A stretch of DNA of 64,000 nt. Source: Haloferax mucosum ATCC BAA-1512 (lineage in GTDB: Archaea; Halobacteriota; Halobacteria; Halobacteriales; Haloferacaceae). Below are positions 43,172-52,340 of this stretch, in pieces. The translations under genes were made by a program, and so were the position numbers. The notes under the pieces were generated by a model, which worked only from the letters and a program-made list of their open reading frames with translations, made no database searches and was not told where the DNA came from. Numbering within the stretch: the stretch's first letter is position 1; each line of letters opens with the position of its first letter. Location: assembly GCF_000337815.1 (NCBI RefSeq), contig NZ_AOLN01000011.1, forward strand, positions 372,001-436,000, written 5' to 3'.

Positions 43172-45001
43172 ATGCCAGACACTAACAAACTCTCGCGCCG
43201 CCGTTTCCTTAAAGCAACGGGCGGAGCCGCCACGGCTGCCGCTCTCGCCGGTTGTACCGGTGGTGACGGCAACGAAACTACGACAACTGAGGAAACGAGT
43301 GGTGGAGACACCACGACGACCGAAGAGCAGACCGGAACCGAACTCTCCGGTTCCGTCTTCAACCGTATCCTCACCGGGACCATCACGACGATGGACCCTG
43401 TCGCCGCGACCGACACGTCGTCCGGGATTGTCATCCAGCAGGTCTTCGACTGCCTGATGTCCTATCCGGACGCGCTCCCGACGGTCGAAAACGAGCTGGC
43501 CACGGACTACACGGCTTCCGAGGACTTCACCACGTACACGTTCCAGCTCGCCGACGCAACGTACCACGACGGACGGAAGGTCAAAGCGTCCGACTTCGTG
43601 TACGCGTGGGAGCGCCTCGTGGCATCCGACAACAGCCGTCGCGCCTACTTCGTCCTCGACTCTATCGGCATCGAACACGAGACGGACGACGAAGGCGACT
43701 ACGTCCCCGGAACGCTCGGCCTCGAAGCCGCAAGCGAGACCGAACTCGTCGTCAACCTCTCCGAACCGTTCCACGACACCCTCGAAATGCTCGCCTACAC
43801 GTCCTTCGCGGCACTGCCGGAAGGTGTCGTCGGCGACATCGACGACTACGAGGGCGAGATGGAGTACACCGAGTTCGCCAGCAAGAACCCGATCGGTGCC
43901 GGTCCGTTCGAGTTCACCTTCTGGGAGAAGGGTACTGCCGCGGCCGTCTCCAAGTACGATGACTACTACGGCGACGTGGCGCAGGTCGATAACGTCCGCT
44001 GGCAGGTCATCGAGGACGACTCGGCCCGCTACAACTACGCGATGAACGAGAACGCAGACTACTTCAGTCTGCCAACCGCGCAGTACGACCCCGGAAAGAC
44101 CCAAGTGGAGACGACCGACGACTTCGGTCGTGAAATCGGGAAGTACGGTCCGGTTCGTAACGGCAAGACCGTCAACTACGTTGGTGTGCCGACGCTCTCG
44201 ATCTTCTACGTCGGCTTCAACATGGACAAGGTCCCGAAGGCCGTTCGTCAGGCCTTCGCGTACGTGCTGAACCAAGACCAGATGGTCTCCGAGGTGTTCA
44301 AGGGCCGCGGAACCCCGGCATACCTCTTCACGCCGCCGACTATCTTCCCCGGTGGAGCGCAAGCGGCGGACGACCTCGTCGAGTCCGAATACCCCTACAG
44401 CGTCGCCGAAACGGACATCCAACAGGCCAAACAGGTCATGGAAGACGCTGGCTACGGTCCGGACAACAAGTTCGAGGTCCAGTGGACCCAGTACAATTCC
44501 AACACGTGGGAGGAGATGGCGAAGATTCTGCGCGACCAGCTCGCGTCGGCTCACATCAACATGAAGATTCAGAAGGCCGACTTCTCGACGCTCCTCGAAC
44601 GCGGTCGCAACGGTCAGCTCGAAGCGTACACGCTCGGCTGGATTGCCGACTGGCCGGCCGCTGACAACTTCCTGCAGCTGCTGAACCCGCCACAAACCGA
44701 CACGTCGAAGCAGGGTCCCATCTCGTACGTCAACTGGACGTCCGAAAACGGCGACTCCACCCAGAAGGCGACCGACGCCTACCAGAAGGTCGTCAACAAC
44801 CCTGCGCCGACCGACGAGGCACAGCAGGTCCGTGACGAGGGCTACCTCAACATCGAGAAGTCCAACTGGGACGACGTGGCGATGCTCCCCATCTACAACC
44901 GCAAGGACGAGCGGTTCTGGTACGACGCCGTCGATATCGAACCGTTCGGTGGCATGGGTCCGAGCCGCCAGAAGCTGAACAAGGTTCAGCTCAACCGGTA
45001 A
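43172..45001 (+). CDS. dppA: Peptide ABC transporter substrate-binding lipoprotein
   Basis: This is a 609-residue SBP family 5 protein. The N-terminus, MPDTNKLSRRRFLKATGGAA, continues to ALAGC, so it has a twin-arginine (RRRFLK) export signal and a lipobox cysteine. It is exported folded by Tat and anchored as a lipoprotein. A Thr/Glu-rich linker of about 35 residues follows. The mature body has the SBP5 layout, with YHDGRKVKASDFVYAWERL early and an aromatic-rich C-terminal lobe. It binds peptides or oligopeptides for the permease encoded downstream. The longer ORF from 43163 begins with GTG; ATG 43172 is better placed. Confidence 0.92.
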   Translation: MPDTNKLSRRRFLKATGGAATAAALAGCTGGDGNETTTTEETSGGDTTTTEEQTGTELSGSVFNRILTGTITTMDPVAATDTSSGIVIQQVFDCLMSYPDALPTVENELATDYTASEDFTTYTFQLADATYHDGRKVKASDFVYAWERLVASDNSRRAYFVLDSIGIEHETDDEGDYVPGTLGLEAASETELVVNLSEPFHDTLEMLAYTSFAALPEGVVGDIDDYEGEMEYTEFASKNPIGAGPFEFTFWEKGTAAAVSKYDDYYGDVAQVDNVRWQVIEDDSARYNYAMNENADYFSLPTAQYDPGKTQVETTDDFGREIGKYGPVRNGKTVNYVGVPTLSIFYVGFNMDKVPKAVRQAFAYVLNQDQMVSEVFKGRGTPAYLFTPPTIFPGGAQAADDLVESEYPYSVAETDIQQAKQVMEDAGYGPDNKFEVQWTQYNSNTWEEMAKILRDQLASAHINMKIQKADFSTLLERGRNGQLEAYTLGWIADWPAADNFLQLLNPPQTDTSKQGPISYVNWTSENGDSTQKATDAYQKVVNNPAPTDEAQQVRDEGYLNIEKSNWDDVAMLPIYNRKDERFWYDAVDIEPFGGMGPSRQKLNKVQLNR

Positions 45002-45212
45002 TACGACCACGCCAGACGGACTCACACAGTCCGTCTATATCGAAACGCTCAAATATTTTTGACAAGCGTTCAGTTAGTCACTACTATCTGTAAGAATCAG
45101 ATAGAACTGTCGCTCAAACTGCGACATTAGGACTCGGAAACGCAAGACATATCCATACCACTCATTAAACCCTTACAATAATGTCCGCTCGAACGGTCTG
45201 CGAGGTGGTGCC
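45002..45212 (+). promoter_or_regulatory. dppA-dppB intergenic region with four successive hairpins
   Basis: Four inverted repeats lie in 113 bases: AGACGGA/TCCGTCT (45014-45020/45030-45036), AACGCT/AGCGTT (45044-45049/45065-45070, with a T5 run inside its loop), CTATCTG/CAGATAG (45084-45090/45098-45104) and TGTCGC/GCGACA (45108-45113/45121-45126). The gap is unusual inside an otherwise tightly packed operon. The hairpins may end or stabilise the dppA mRNA so the binding protein is made in excess over the permeases. CATTAAACCCTTACAATA near 45165-45182 may be a TATA box for dppB. Confidence 0.65.
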
Positions 45213-46262
45213 ATGAGTCGATGGCAGTACTTCCTCCGCAGGGTACTGATGTCGATTCCTGTCGTCATCTTCGGGACGACGATTACGTTTGCACTCATCC
45301 GTCTGGGCCCTCTCGACCCCGTGTCAGCGATTCTGGGGACGCAGTATAACCCTCAGGCGGCAGAACAGATACGGTCGAACCTCGGCTTGAACCAGCCACT
45401 CTGGAGTCAATACTTTGACTTCATGTACGACCTGTTTACCTTCCAGCTCGGTCAGTCGTGGGTCATCGCACCCGGGACGACCGCGTACGAGCTTATCGAG
45501 GTGTACGCACCTCGGACGATTTGGCTCGGCTTCTGGTCGGTAGTCATCGCGCTGTTCGTCGGGATTCCGCTCGGCTTCTACGCCGGTTTGAACCCGAACA
45601 CGCCGTCCGACTACGTCGCTTCCTTCGGCGGAATCGTCTGGCGTGCGATGCCGAACTTCTGGCTGGCAATCATGCTCGTCACTGCCCTGTCGCAGTTGGG
45701 GGCGTGGACGAACGGTCTCTTCACGTGGCAAACGTGGATCATAAAGACGAACGTCGTCACACCGCCAGCGCTCGGCTTCTTCCAGTCACCAATCGAACGG
45801 TTCATGGCTGATCCGGGCGGGTGGTTCAATTCGCTTATTAGAGCCACAAAGCAAATAGCGCCAGCGGCGCTAGTTCTTGGTTCGGCTTCGATGGGTAACG
45901 AGATGCGTATCGGCCGAACGGCAGTGCTCGAAACTATCAACTCGAACTACGTCGAGACCGCGCGCGCGAAAGGTGTATCTGGACGGTCGCTCGTCTGGAA
46001 GCACATCTTCCGGAACGCGCTTATCCCGCTCGTTCCCATCATCACGGGCGAAGCATTCCTGCTTCTCGGCGGCTCTGTCTTCGTCGAGACGGTGTTCGCT
46101 ATCAACGGTCTCGGATGGCTGTTCTTCAACGCCGCCATCAACGGTGACCTGCCGCTCATCGGGACGCTGATGTACATCTTCATCCTCATCCTGGTCGGCA
46201 CGAACATCCTGCAAGACTTCCTGTACACGGTTATCGACCCGCGCGTCGGGTACGACGGGTGA
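45213..46262 (+). CDS. dppB: Peptide ABC transporter permease, DppB
   Basis: This is a 349-residue inner membrane permease. MSRWQYFLRRVLMSIPVVIF begins a first helix typical of DppB/OppB. An EAA-like loop, NYVETARAKGVSGRSLVWKHIFRNALIPL, lies near 247-275 and docks with the ATPase. The segment after the first helix has FLPQ-like RLGPLDPVSAILGTQ. It pairs with DppC to form the channel. The ATG at 45213 follows GGTGGT, a weak SD-like stretch. DppC follows six bases downstream. Confidence 0.92.
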   Translation: MSRWQYFLRRVLMSIPVVIFGTTITFALIRLGPLDPVSAILGTQYNPQAAEQIRSNLGLNQPLWSQYFDFMYDLFTFQLGQSWVIAPGTTAYELIEVYAPRTIWLGFWSVVIALFVGIPLGFYAGLNPNTPSDYVASFGGIVWRAMPNFWLAIMLVTALSQLGAWTNGLFTWQTWIIKTNVVTPPALGFFQSPIERFMADPGGWFNSLIRATKQIAPAALVLGSASMGNEMRIGRTAVLETINSNYVETARAKGVSGRSLVWKHIFRNALIPLVPIITGEAFLLLGGSVFVETVFAINGLGWLFFNAAINGDLPLIGTLMYIFILILVGTNILQDFLYTVIDPRVGYDG

Positions 46263-46268
46263 TTCACA

Positions 46269-47714
46269 GTGAGCACGACAACTGAAACCGAAATTCCGCT
46301 TCGACAACGAGTCGCTGAGAATCCCCAGCCTGCGTTGATTTGGGCCGCGATTGGTGCTGTCCTCATCGGCGTCGAACTGGGTGCTATCCTCCAAGTCGTC
46401 GGCGTGCTCGCCGGCGTCGTCGTGAACCTCCTTCCCGGAGACCCCGGTGCGGCGGCAGTGCAGTCGCTGCAGGCGGCAGTAGACGGAATTCCAACGCTCG
46501 TCTCGCGCGAGACGATTGCGAACCAAGGATACTGGGACGGGTCGAAGTACGTCGGGACCTTCCTCGGTGTCTCACCGGCGATGGCGTGGGCCGTCCGCGT
46601 CGTCGTTGTCTACGCGTACGCCTTCGCCGTCCTCGGATGGCTCTGGAACGGGTACAAGACCTTCCGCCGTCACTACCGTCGCGTCGATTGGACGCCGCGT
46701 GACGACGTCGTCAACCGCTTCCGCGGTCACACGTGGGGCAAGTTCGGGCTTATCATCACCATCACGTTTGTGATTATGGCGGTATTCGCGCCTGCGCTCG
46801 GCCCGACCACCATGGAGAAGAACATTCTCCAGCCGTACGACTACGAAACCAGTTACTGGAACGAAGATACACAGAACGTCGAAACTGTCCTCGTCGGCGA
46901 AGCGAACCTCGGCTCCGGCTCGCAGGGTGCCGGTGACGAAAACGTCGCGCCGATGACCTACGACGACTACGGGAGGTTCCATCCGTTCGGGACAGCCACA
47001 AATGGGAAGGACCTATTTACACAGTTGGTGTTCGGGGCCAGGGTATCCCTCACCATCGCGGTCGTCTCGATGGGTATCGCAGGAATCATCGGTCTCTCCC
47101 TCGCCATGATAACGGCGTACTACAAGGGGCTGGCTGATTTCGCGGCGGTGCTCGTATCCGACTCGATTCAGGCGTTACCAGTCATCATGGTCCTCATCTT
47201 GATGCTGGTCGTCTTCCGTGGAACGTGGGTGAAGGAACTGTACGACGGGGCGGTGCTTATCATCCTCATCTTCAGCATCGTCTACTGGCCGTTCATCTGG
47301 CGGTCGATACGTGGTCCGGCGTTCCAGGTTTCCGAGCAGGACTGGATCGACGCCGCGAAGTCGTTCGGTCAGACACCCAGTCAGGTCATGCGGAAGCACA
47401 TGGCTCCGTACGTGTTCAGCTACATGCTCATCTACGCCTCGCTCAGTCTCGGTGGTATCATCATCAGCGTCGCCGGTCTCTCGTACCTCGGTCTCGGCAT
47501 CACGGCGCCGACGCCCGAGTGGGGACGGCTCATCGCTGACGGACAGCAGTACGTCGCCAGCCCCTCCTGGCACATCTCGCTCCTGCCCGGGCTCCTCATC
47601 ACGCTCGTCGTGACCGGGCTGAACGCCTTCGGTGACGGCATCCGCGACGCCATCGACCCGCAGGCAGACACTGGCAGTGAAACCGAGGCCGCCGCAGGAG
47701 GTGGTGGTGCATGA
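46269..47714 (+). CDS. dppC: Peptide ABC transporter permease, DppC, with enlarged N-terminal part
   Basis: This 481-residue permease starts with GTG 46269. The C-terminal half has the DppC signature, including the EAA loop QDWIDAAKSFGQTPSQVMRKHMAPYVFSYM near 350-380. The N-terminal 160 residues hold extra helices and a linker not usually found in DppC proteins of about 300 residues: ALIWAAIGAVLIGVELGAIL, and a periplasmic stretch before a second helix pair. Its stop overlaps dppD by 4 bases. The extra domain resembles haloarchaeal versions. Confidence 0.9.
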   Translation: MSTTTETEIPLRQRVAENPQPALIWAAIGAVLIGVELGAILQVVGVLAGVVVNLLPGDPGAAAVQSLQAAVDGIPTLVSRETIANQGYWDGSKYVGTFLGVSPAMAWAVRVVVVYAYAFAVLGWLWNGYKTFRRHYRRVDWTPRDDVVNRFRGHTWGKFGLIITITFVIMAVFAPALGPTTMEKNILQPYDYETSYWNEDTQNVETVLVGEANLGSGSQGAGDENVAPMTYDDYGRFHPFGTATNGKDLFTQLVFGARVSLTIAVVSMGIAGIIGLSLAMITAYYKGLADFAAVLVSDSIQALPVIMVLILMLVVFRGTWVKELYDGAVLIILIFSIVYWPFIWRSIRGPAFQVSEQDWIDAAKSFGQTPSQVMRKHMAPYVFSYMLIYASLSLGGIIISVAGLSYLGLGITAPTPEWGRLIADGQQYVASPSWHISLLPGLLITLVVTGLNAFGDGIRDAIDPQADTGSETEAAAGGGGA

Positions 47715-48790
47715 GCACCGAGCAAGCGACCGAATCACGAACCAAAGGAGAGCCGCTCCTGTCGGTCGAGAACCTGCGAACCGCGTTCTACACCGACAAG
47801 GAAGTCATCCGCGCCGTCGATGGCATCTCGTTCGACATCTACCGCGGTGAGACCGTCGGTATCGTCGGCGAGTCCGGCTCCGGAAAGTCGGTTACCGCCC
47901 GCTCTATCATGCGGCTCGTCGATACGCCGGGACGCATCGAAAACGGGCGCATCATGTACGACGGCGAGGACCTCCTCGACAAGTCGCCCAAGCAGATGCG
48001 CGCCATCCGTGGCGGAAGCATCGCAATGGTCTTCCAGGACCCGCTTACCAGTCTGAACCCCGTCTACACCGTCGGGAACCAAATTAAGGAAGCACTGCGA
48101 CTGCACCGCGGTATGAGCGGATCAGAAGCGACGAGGGAAGCCATCGACCTGCTCGAAGCGGTCGGGATTCCGGACGCACACCGTCGCGTCCGGGAGTATC
48201 CCCACCAGTTCTCCGGCGGGATGCGACAGCGTGCCGTCATTGCGATGGCGCTCGCGTGCGACCCCGAACTGCTCATCTGCGACGAACCGACGACGGCACT
48301 CGACGTGACCATCCAGGCGCAGATTCTGGAACTCCTCGAAGAACTGCAAGAGGAACGCGACCTCGGTATCATGTTCATCACGCACGACATGGGTGTCATC
48401 GCCGAGATTGCCGACCGCGTCAACGTGATGTACGCGGGCGAAATCATCGAAAGCGCACCCGTCGTCGAGCTGTTCAAGTCCCCGAAACACCCCTACACGC
48501 AGGGGCTTCTCAACTCTATTCCCGGACAGGGACTCGAAGACGGGGAACGTCTTGCAACCATCGAGGGCGACGTGCCGACGCCAAACGAAGACCCGAACTA
48601 CTGTCGGTTCGCCCCTCGCTGTCCCAAGGCGTTCGAAGAGTGTGACACGGTCCACCCCGAACCAGTGGACGTAAGCGACGGGTCCGGACCCCACCGCGCG
48701 GCGTGTCTGCTCTATCCCGACGACGTTTCGACAGAAGAGGCGGTCGCCGTTCACCGAAACGGCGAGGTACGAGGAGGTGACACGCGATGA
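47711..48790 (+). CDS. dppD: Peptide ABC transporter ATP-binding protein, DppD
   Basis: This 359-residue ABC ATPase has Walker [12 protein letters not shown] near 52-62, the ABC signature FSGGMRQR near 168, Walker [17 protein letters not shown] and the H-loop MFITHDM. The C-terminal Opp/Dpp domain with a cysteine cluster ([14 protein letters not shown]) near 295-315 is typical of this family. It energises uptake with DppF. It overlaps dppC and dppF by 4 bases on each side (ATGA). Confidence 0.94.
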   Translation: MSTEQATESRTKGEPLLSVENLRTAFYTDKEVIRAVDGISFDIYRGETVGIVGESGSGKSVTARSIMRLVDTPGRIENGRIMYDGEDLLDKSPKQMRAIRGGSIAMVFQDPLTSLNPVYTVGNQIKEALRLHRGMSGSEATREAIDLLEAVGIPDAHRRVREYPHQFSGGMRQRAVIAMALACDPELLICDEPTTALDVTIQAQILELLEELQEERDLGIMFITHDMGVIAEIADRVNVMYAGEIIESAPVVELFKSPKHPYTQGLLNSIPGQGLEDGERLATIEGDVPTPNEDPNYCRFAPRCPKAFEECDTVHPEPVDVSDGSGPHRAACLLYPDDVSTEEAVAVHRNGEVRGGDTR

Positions 48791-50121
48791 GCACAACGTC
48801 TACGAAGGAAGAACAGAAGACGCGGACGTCCCAGGATACGATTCTGGAAGTCAACGGTCTCAAGACGTACTACGAAGACGGCGGACTCCTCAGCAGTAAC
48901 CCTGTGAAGGCAGTTGACGGCGTCTCGTTCGACATCGAACGCGGCGAGACGCTCGGTCTCGTCGGCGAGTCCGGGTGTGGAAAGTCCACGCTCGGCCGGA
49001 CGCTGATGCGCCTCGAAGAGGCCACCGCGGGCGAGGTCAAACTCAACGGCACGGACATCACGACGCTGTCCGGGTCCGACCTCAAGCAGTTCCGTAAAGA
49101 CGTACAGATGGTCTTCCAGGACCCCGATTCGAGTCTCAACGAGCGGATGACCATCGGGGAAATCGTCCGCGAGCCGCTCGACGTACACGACTGGAAGACG
49201 CCGCAGGAACGGCGCGAACGCGTCCGTGAACTCCTCGAAACCGTCGGACTGCAGGAACAGCACTACTACCGCTATCCGCACCAGTTCTCCGGTGGTCAGC
49301 GCCAGCGCATCGGTATCGCCCGCGCGTTGGCACTCGAACCCGATTTCATCATCCTCGACGAACCTGTCTCGGCGCTCGACGTGTCCGTGCAGGCGAAGAT
49401 TCTCAACCTCCTCGAAGACCTGCAAAACGAGTTCGGGTTGACGTACCTCTTTATCGCACACGACCTCGCAGTCGTTCGGCACATCTGCGACCGTGTCGCG
49501 GTGATGTACCTCGGAAACATCATGGAAATCGGCCCGGCCGACGAGATGTTCGACGAGCCGGCGAACCCGTACACGCACGCGCTTCTTTCGTCGATTCCGG
49601 AGCCTGACCCGACCATCGGACGCGACCGAATTACGCTTCGCGGGACGCCGCCAAGCCCGCGCGACCCGCCGGCTGGGTGTCCGTTCTCCACGCGCTGTCC
49701 GGTGAAGATTCGGCCGGAGTCGTACACGGACCTCGACACCGAAGTGTGGGAGCGCATCGAGGTGTTCCGTGAGGTGCTCCGCGAGCGCGAGCGCGCCAGT
49801 CCATCCGTGACCGAACGCGTCCGCGAACTGCTCGGCCGCGAAACCCACCGGTCCGGAATGGACGAAATCGTCACCGAACTGTTCGGCGAAATCGACGTGC
49901 CCGGCGGCGTGATGAAACACATCAACGAGGCCGCAGATTACGCCGAGAACGACGACGAAGACGCGGCACGGACGTATCTCCGCGAGGAGTTCGGAAGCGT
50001 CTGTGACCACGAACGTCCCGGACAACTCGGTGTCGGTGACAAGGGTCGTCTAAGCCTCTGTCACCGCCACGAGACCGAGTACGAAGAGCCGTCGACCGTC
50101 TTCGAAACCCTCGTCCAGTAA
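48787..50121 (+). CDS. dppF: Peptide ABC transporter ATP-binding protein, DppF
   Basis: This 444-residue ABC ATPase has Walker [10 protein letters not shown] at 60-68, signature [10 protein letters not shown] near 168, Walker [17 protein letters not shown] and the H-loop [11 protein letters not shown]-terminal extension of over 100 residues continues past the usual oligopeptide domain: [20 protein letters not shown], then a helical, charged region and [14 protein letters not shown]. The extension contains several extra cysteines and may regulate or stabilise the pair. It ends the dppABCDF operon. Confidence 0.94.
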   Translation: MSTTSTKEEQKTRTSQDTILEVNGLKTYYEDGGLLSSNPVKAVDGVSFDIERGETLGLVGESGCGKSTLGRTLMRLEEATAGEVKLNGTDITTLSGSDLKQFRKDVQMVFQDPDSSLNERMTIGEIVREPLDVHDWKTPQERRERVRELLETVGLQEQHYYRYPHQFSGGQRQRIGIARALALEPDFIILDEPVSALDVSVQAKILNLLEDLQNEFGLTYLFIAHDLAVVRHICDRVAVMYLGNIMEIGPADEMFDEPANPYTHALLSSIPEPDPTIGRDRITLRGTPPSPRDPPAGCPFSTRCPVKIRPESYTDLDTEVWERIEVFREVLRERERASPSVTERVRELLGRETHRSGMDEIVTELFGEIDVPGGVMKHINEAADYAENDDEDAARTYLREEFGSVCDHERPGQLGVGDKGRLSLCHRHETEYEEPSTVFETLVQ

Positions 50122-50124
50122 CCG

Positions 50125-50544
50125 ATGGAATTCAGCCCACGCCGAATCGGTCTCAAGACCATCGACGCGGTGGTCTACGCCGTCGTCCTTACCGGCGTGG
50201 TGTTCGCCGGAACCGCTCTCGTGAGCCTCGCCGCCGGAGGCGGCTTGCAGGGCGCAAAGTGGCTCATGTTCTTTCTCGGCTTTGCCATGCTCGGCTACTC
50301 CTCGCTCAAGATTCGCCCGAAAGCGGCGTGGAAGGGAGGAGACGGCGGCGGTCTCTTTTCGGGCAGTGACGAACCGGTCGGCATCGAAAAACTCGTCGTC
50401 GGCGCGCTCGATGCGATACTACCGTCGTCACTCCGTCCAGAGTCGAGCGACCTGCCATCGAGCGGCACGAAGTTGTTCCTCGCGTCGGTGTGCATCCTCG
50501 CCACCTCGTTCGTGATGGAAGTCGTCTTCGGCATCAACTACTGA
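50125..50544 (+). CDS. Hypothetical membrane protein (DUF7555-like)
   Basis: This 139-residue protein, MEFSPRRIGLKTIDAVVYAV, has helices at about 13-36 and 44-61 plus a C-terminal one at 115-136. A Gly/Ser-rich loop (KGGDGGGLFSGSDEPVG) and an amphipathic stretch separate them. I recall a haloarchaeal family of this shape as DUF7555. It starts three bases after the dppF stop, so it is probably cotranscribed with the transporter, but it may have its own purpose. Function unknown. Confidence 0.75.
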   Translation: MEFSPRRIGLKTIDAVVYAVVLTGVVFAGTALVSLAAGGGLQGAKWLMFFLGFAMLGYSSLKIRPKAAWKGGDGGGLFSGSDEPVGIEKLVVGALDAILPSSLRPESSDLPSSGTKLFLASVCILATSFVMEVVFGINY

Positions 50545-50674
50545 CCGACCGTCCGGCGAACGAGCCGAACGTTCCGTGTCTCGCATTTTATCGCGGACTG
50601 AGACAGCACGTGGGCGTGACGTGCGTCCCCCTGTGCTTCGATGCCTTTTACCATGTCCATCGTCCACGAGAGAT

Positions 50675-51292
50675 ATGGTCGAACTCGGAGACGAAGAAGT
50701 ACCCGACGTTGAACGTATCGCCGGCGAGGCGGACCGTCGCCGCGAGGCGTGGGGTGCGACGCTCGACGACATGACTGCGATGGCCGACGAGTTCGAAGCG
50801 GACGGGTGGACGACAGTCCGCATCGCCGCGGGAGACACCGGGCCGTTCGGCCCATCGAGCCTGAAGGGAGACGACGACGCGTTCGGTCTCGCGTACGTCA
50901 TCCCCGGCGACAAGGCCGAAGTGGTCTCGGATCTCTTCGAGCAGTCGTCGTTCCCCGAGTACGAAATCTACCGAGCGGAAAACGACGGCCGCGTCTACAT
51001 GGTGACGGCGCTTTTCGCGCCAGATATCGAGACAGCCGTCTTCATCGCCGGTGCGTGGGACCTCCGCCACGCGCTCGAATGTGCGACCGTCGCCGACGAA
51101 GTCGGGCTGATGTACACGTATCTCCAGAAGCTCGACGGAACCATCGTCGGCGTCGTCGAACACGACGACCCCGAGAAGTTCTTCCCCAACATGGACGCGA
51201 TTCGTCGGTACGCGCCGAACGGCGACGACGAGACAGCGCCGGCCGACGGCGACGAAACGGAAGCCGAAGACGCGGAAGCCGACGACGAATAG
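50675..51292 (+). CDS. Haloarchaeal hypothetical protein (DUF7529-like)
   Basis: This is a 205-residue acidic protein, MVELGDEEVPDVERIAGEAD. A helical N-terminal part contains RREAWGATLDDMTAMADEFEADGW. A mixed alpha/beta part, GPFGPSSLKGDDDAFGLAYVIPGDKAEVV to YVMVTALFAPDIETAVFIAGAWDLRHA-like, follows, and then a Glu/Asp-rich tail. I recall this as the DUF7529 family. A CTTTTA box at about 50644-50649 is 27-30 bases before ATG 50675. No enzyme motif is seen and the gene is monocistronic. Confidence 0.75.
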   Translation: MVELGDEEVPDVERIAGEADRRREAWGATLDDMTAMADEFEADGWTTVRIAAGDTGPFGPSSLKGDDDAFGLAYVIPGDKAEVVSDLFEQSSFPEYEIYRAENDGRVYMVTALFAPDIETAVFIAGAWDLRHALECATVADEVGLMYTYLQKLDGTIVGVVEHDDPEKFFPNMDAIRRYAPNGDDETAPADGDETEAEDAEADDE

Positions 51293-51485
51293 CGAGACGA
51301 AGAGGATTTAGAAGCGCGTGCTGAGAGGCCGCGAAGCGCGATACCCTCATAGAACTGGTCGGCGGTGATGGGGAGACGGAGTGAACGAATTTTTCAGAGA
51401 TTGGCTGACGATATTTTGCCCGAAGCGTGTCAAACAGCCGAAAGCGTTCGCAGAGTACATTAGGCGGGGGGATGAAAGCGGGGGT

Positions 51486-52340
51486 ATGAAAGTAGCCGAC
51501 GCGATGACTCCCGGTGAGGAGGTCGTGACGGTGTCCCTTCCGGGCACCCGCGACGACGTTCTGGAATACCTCCAAGAGCGTGGGTTCTCCTCCGTTCCTG
51601 TAGTGAAAGAGACCGACGACGGTACGAAATACCGCGGTCTCATCTCTCGAGAGGATCTCATCAAACACCCGGACGAAGACCAACTCGCGGTCCTCGTCCG
51701 CGAAGTACCGACCACCAGTGCCGACGACGACCTCGAAGCGGCCGCCGAGATGATGGTCACGGAAAACGCACGCCGTGTCCCCGTCGTAGATGGTGATTCC
51801 ATCGAGGGAATCATCACCGTCACCGACGTGATTCGCGCCATCGCTCGCGGCGACATCGACGGCGAGACGCCGGTCGGCGAACTCGCCGCCCGCGACGTGA
51901 ACACGACGTACGTCGAGGTTCCCCTGCCGGTCGTCGAACGCGAAATCTACTACGCGAACGTCCCCTACGCGGTCGTCCTCGACAAAGAGGCGTCGCTGGC
52001 GGGTATCGTGACCGAAGTCGATATTATCGAAGTCGCACGCGTCGTCGAAGGTGAGGCGGGAACCGGCGATTCCGTCGCCAATCAGGACGACAAGTGGATG
52101 TGGGAAGGCATCAAAGCGGTCGGCAACCGCTACATTCCGACCCGAAACGTCGAGATACCCGCAGAACCGGTCTCGAACTTCATGACCGACGGTCTCGTGA
52201 CCGTCTCGACGCGCGTCACGGCGAAAGACGCCGCACAGACGATGATCCGCGAGGATATCGAACAGATTCCGTTGGTCACGGGCGACGAACTCATCGGCAT
52301 CGTCCGCGACATCAACCTGCTGGAGGCCCTGCATGAGTGA
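51486..52340 (+). CDS. Four-CBS-domain protein
   Basis: This 284-residue protein has two Bateman modules. CBS1 starts MKVADAMTPGEEVVTVSLPG (residue 1) and CBS2 contains EMMVTENARRVPVVDGDSIEGIITVTDVIRA near 95-125. CBS3 spans the region around 165-180, and CBS4 has FMTDGLVTVSTRVTAKDAAQTMIREDIEQIPLV near 225-260. CBS domains bind adenine nucleotides or SAM and regulate other proteins. The frame runs upstream to 51381; ATG 51486 with an A/T-rich stretch about 30 bases before is preferred. It overlaps glyS by 8 bases, coupling the two. Confidence 0.88.
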   Translation: MKVADAMTPGEEVVTVSLPGTRDDVLEYLQERGFSSVPVVKETDDGTKYRGLISREDLIKHPDEDQLAVLVREVPTTSADDDLEAAAEMMVTENARRVPVVDGDSIEGIITVTDVIRAIARGDIDGETPVGELAARDVNTTYVEVPLPVVEREIYYANVPYAVVLDKEASLAGIVTEVDIIEVARVVEGEAGTGDSVANQDDKWMWEGIKAVGNRYIPTRNVEIPAEPVSNFMTDGLVTVSTRVTAKDAAQTMIREDIEQIPLVTGDELIGIVRDINLLEALHE

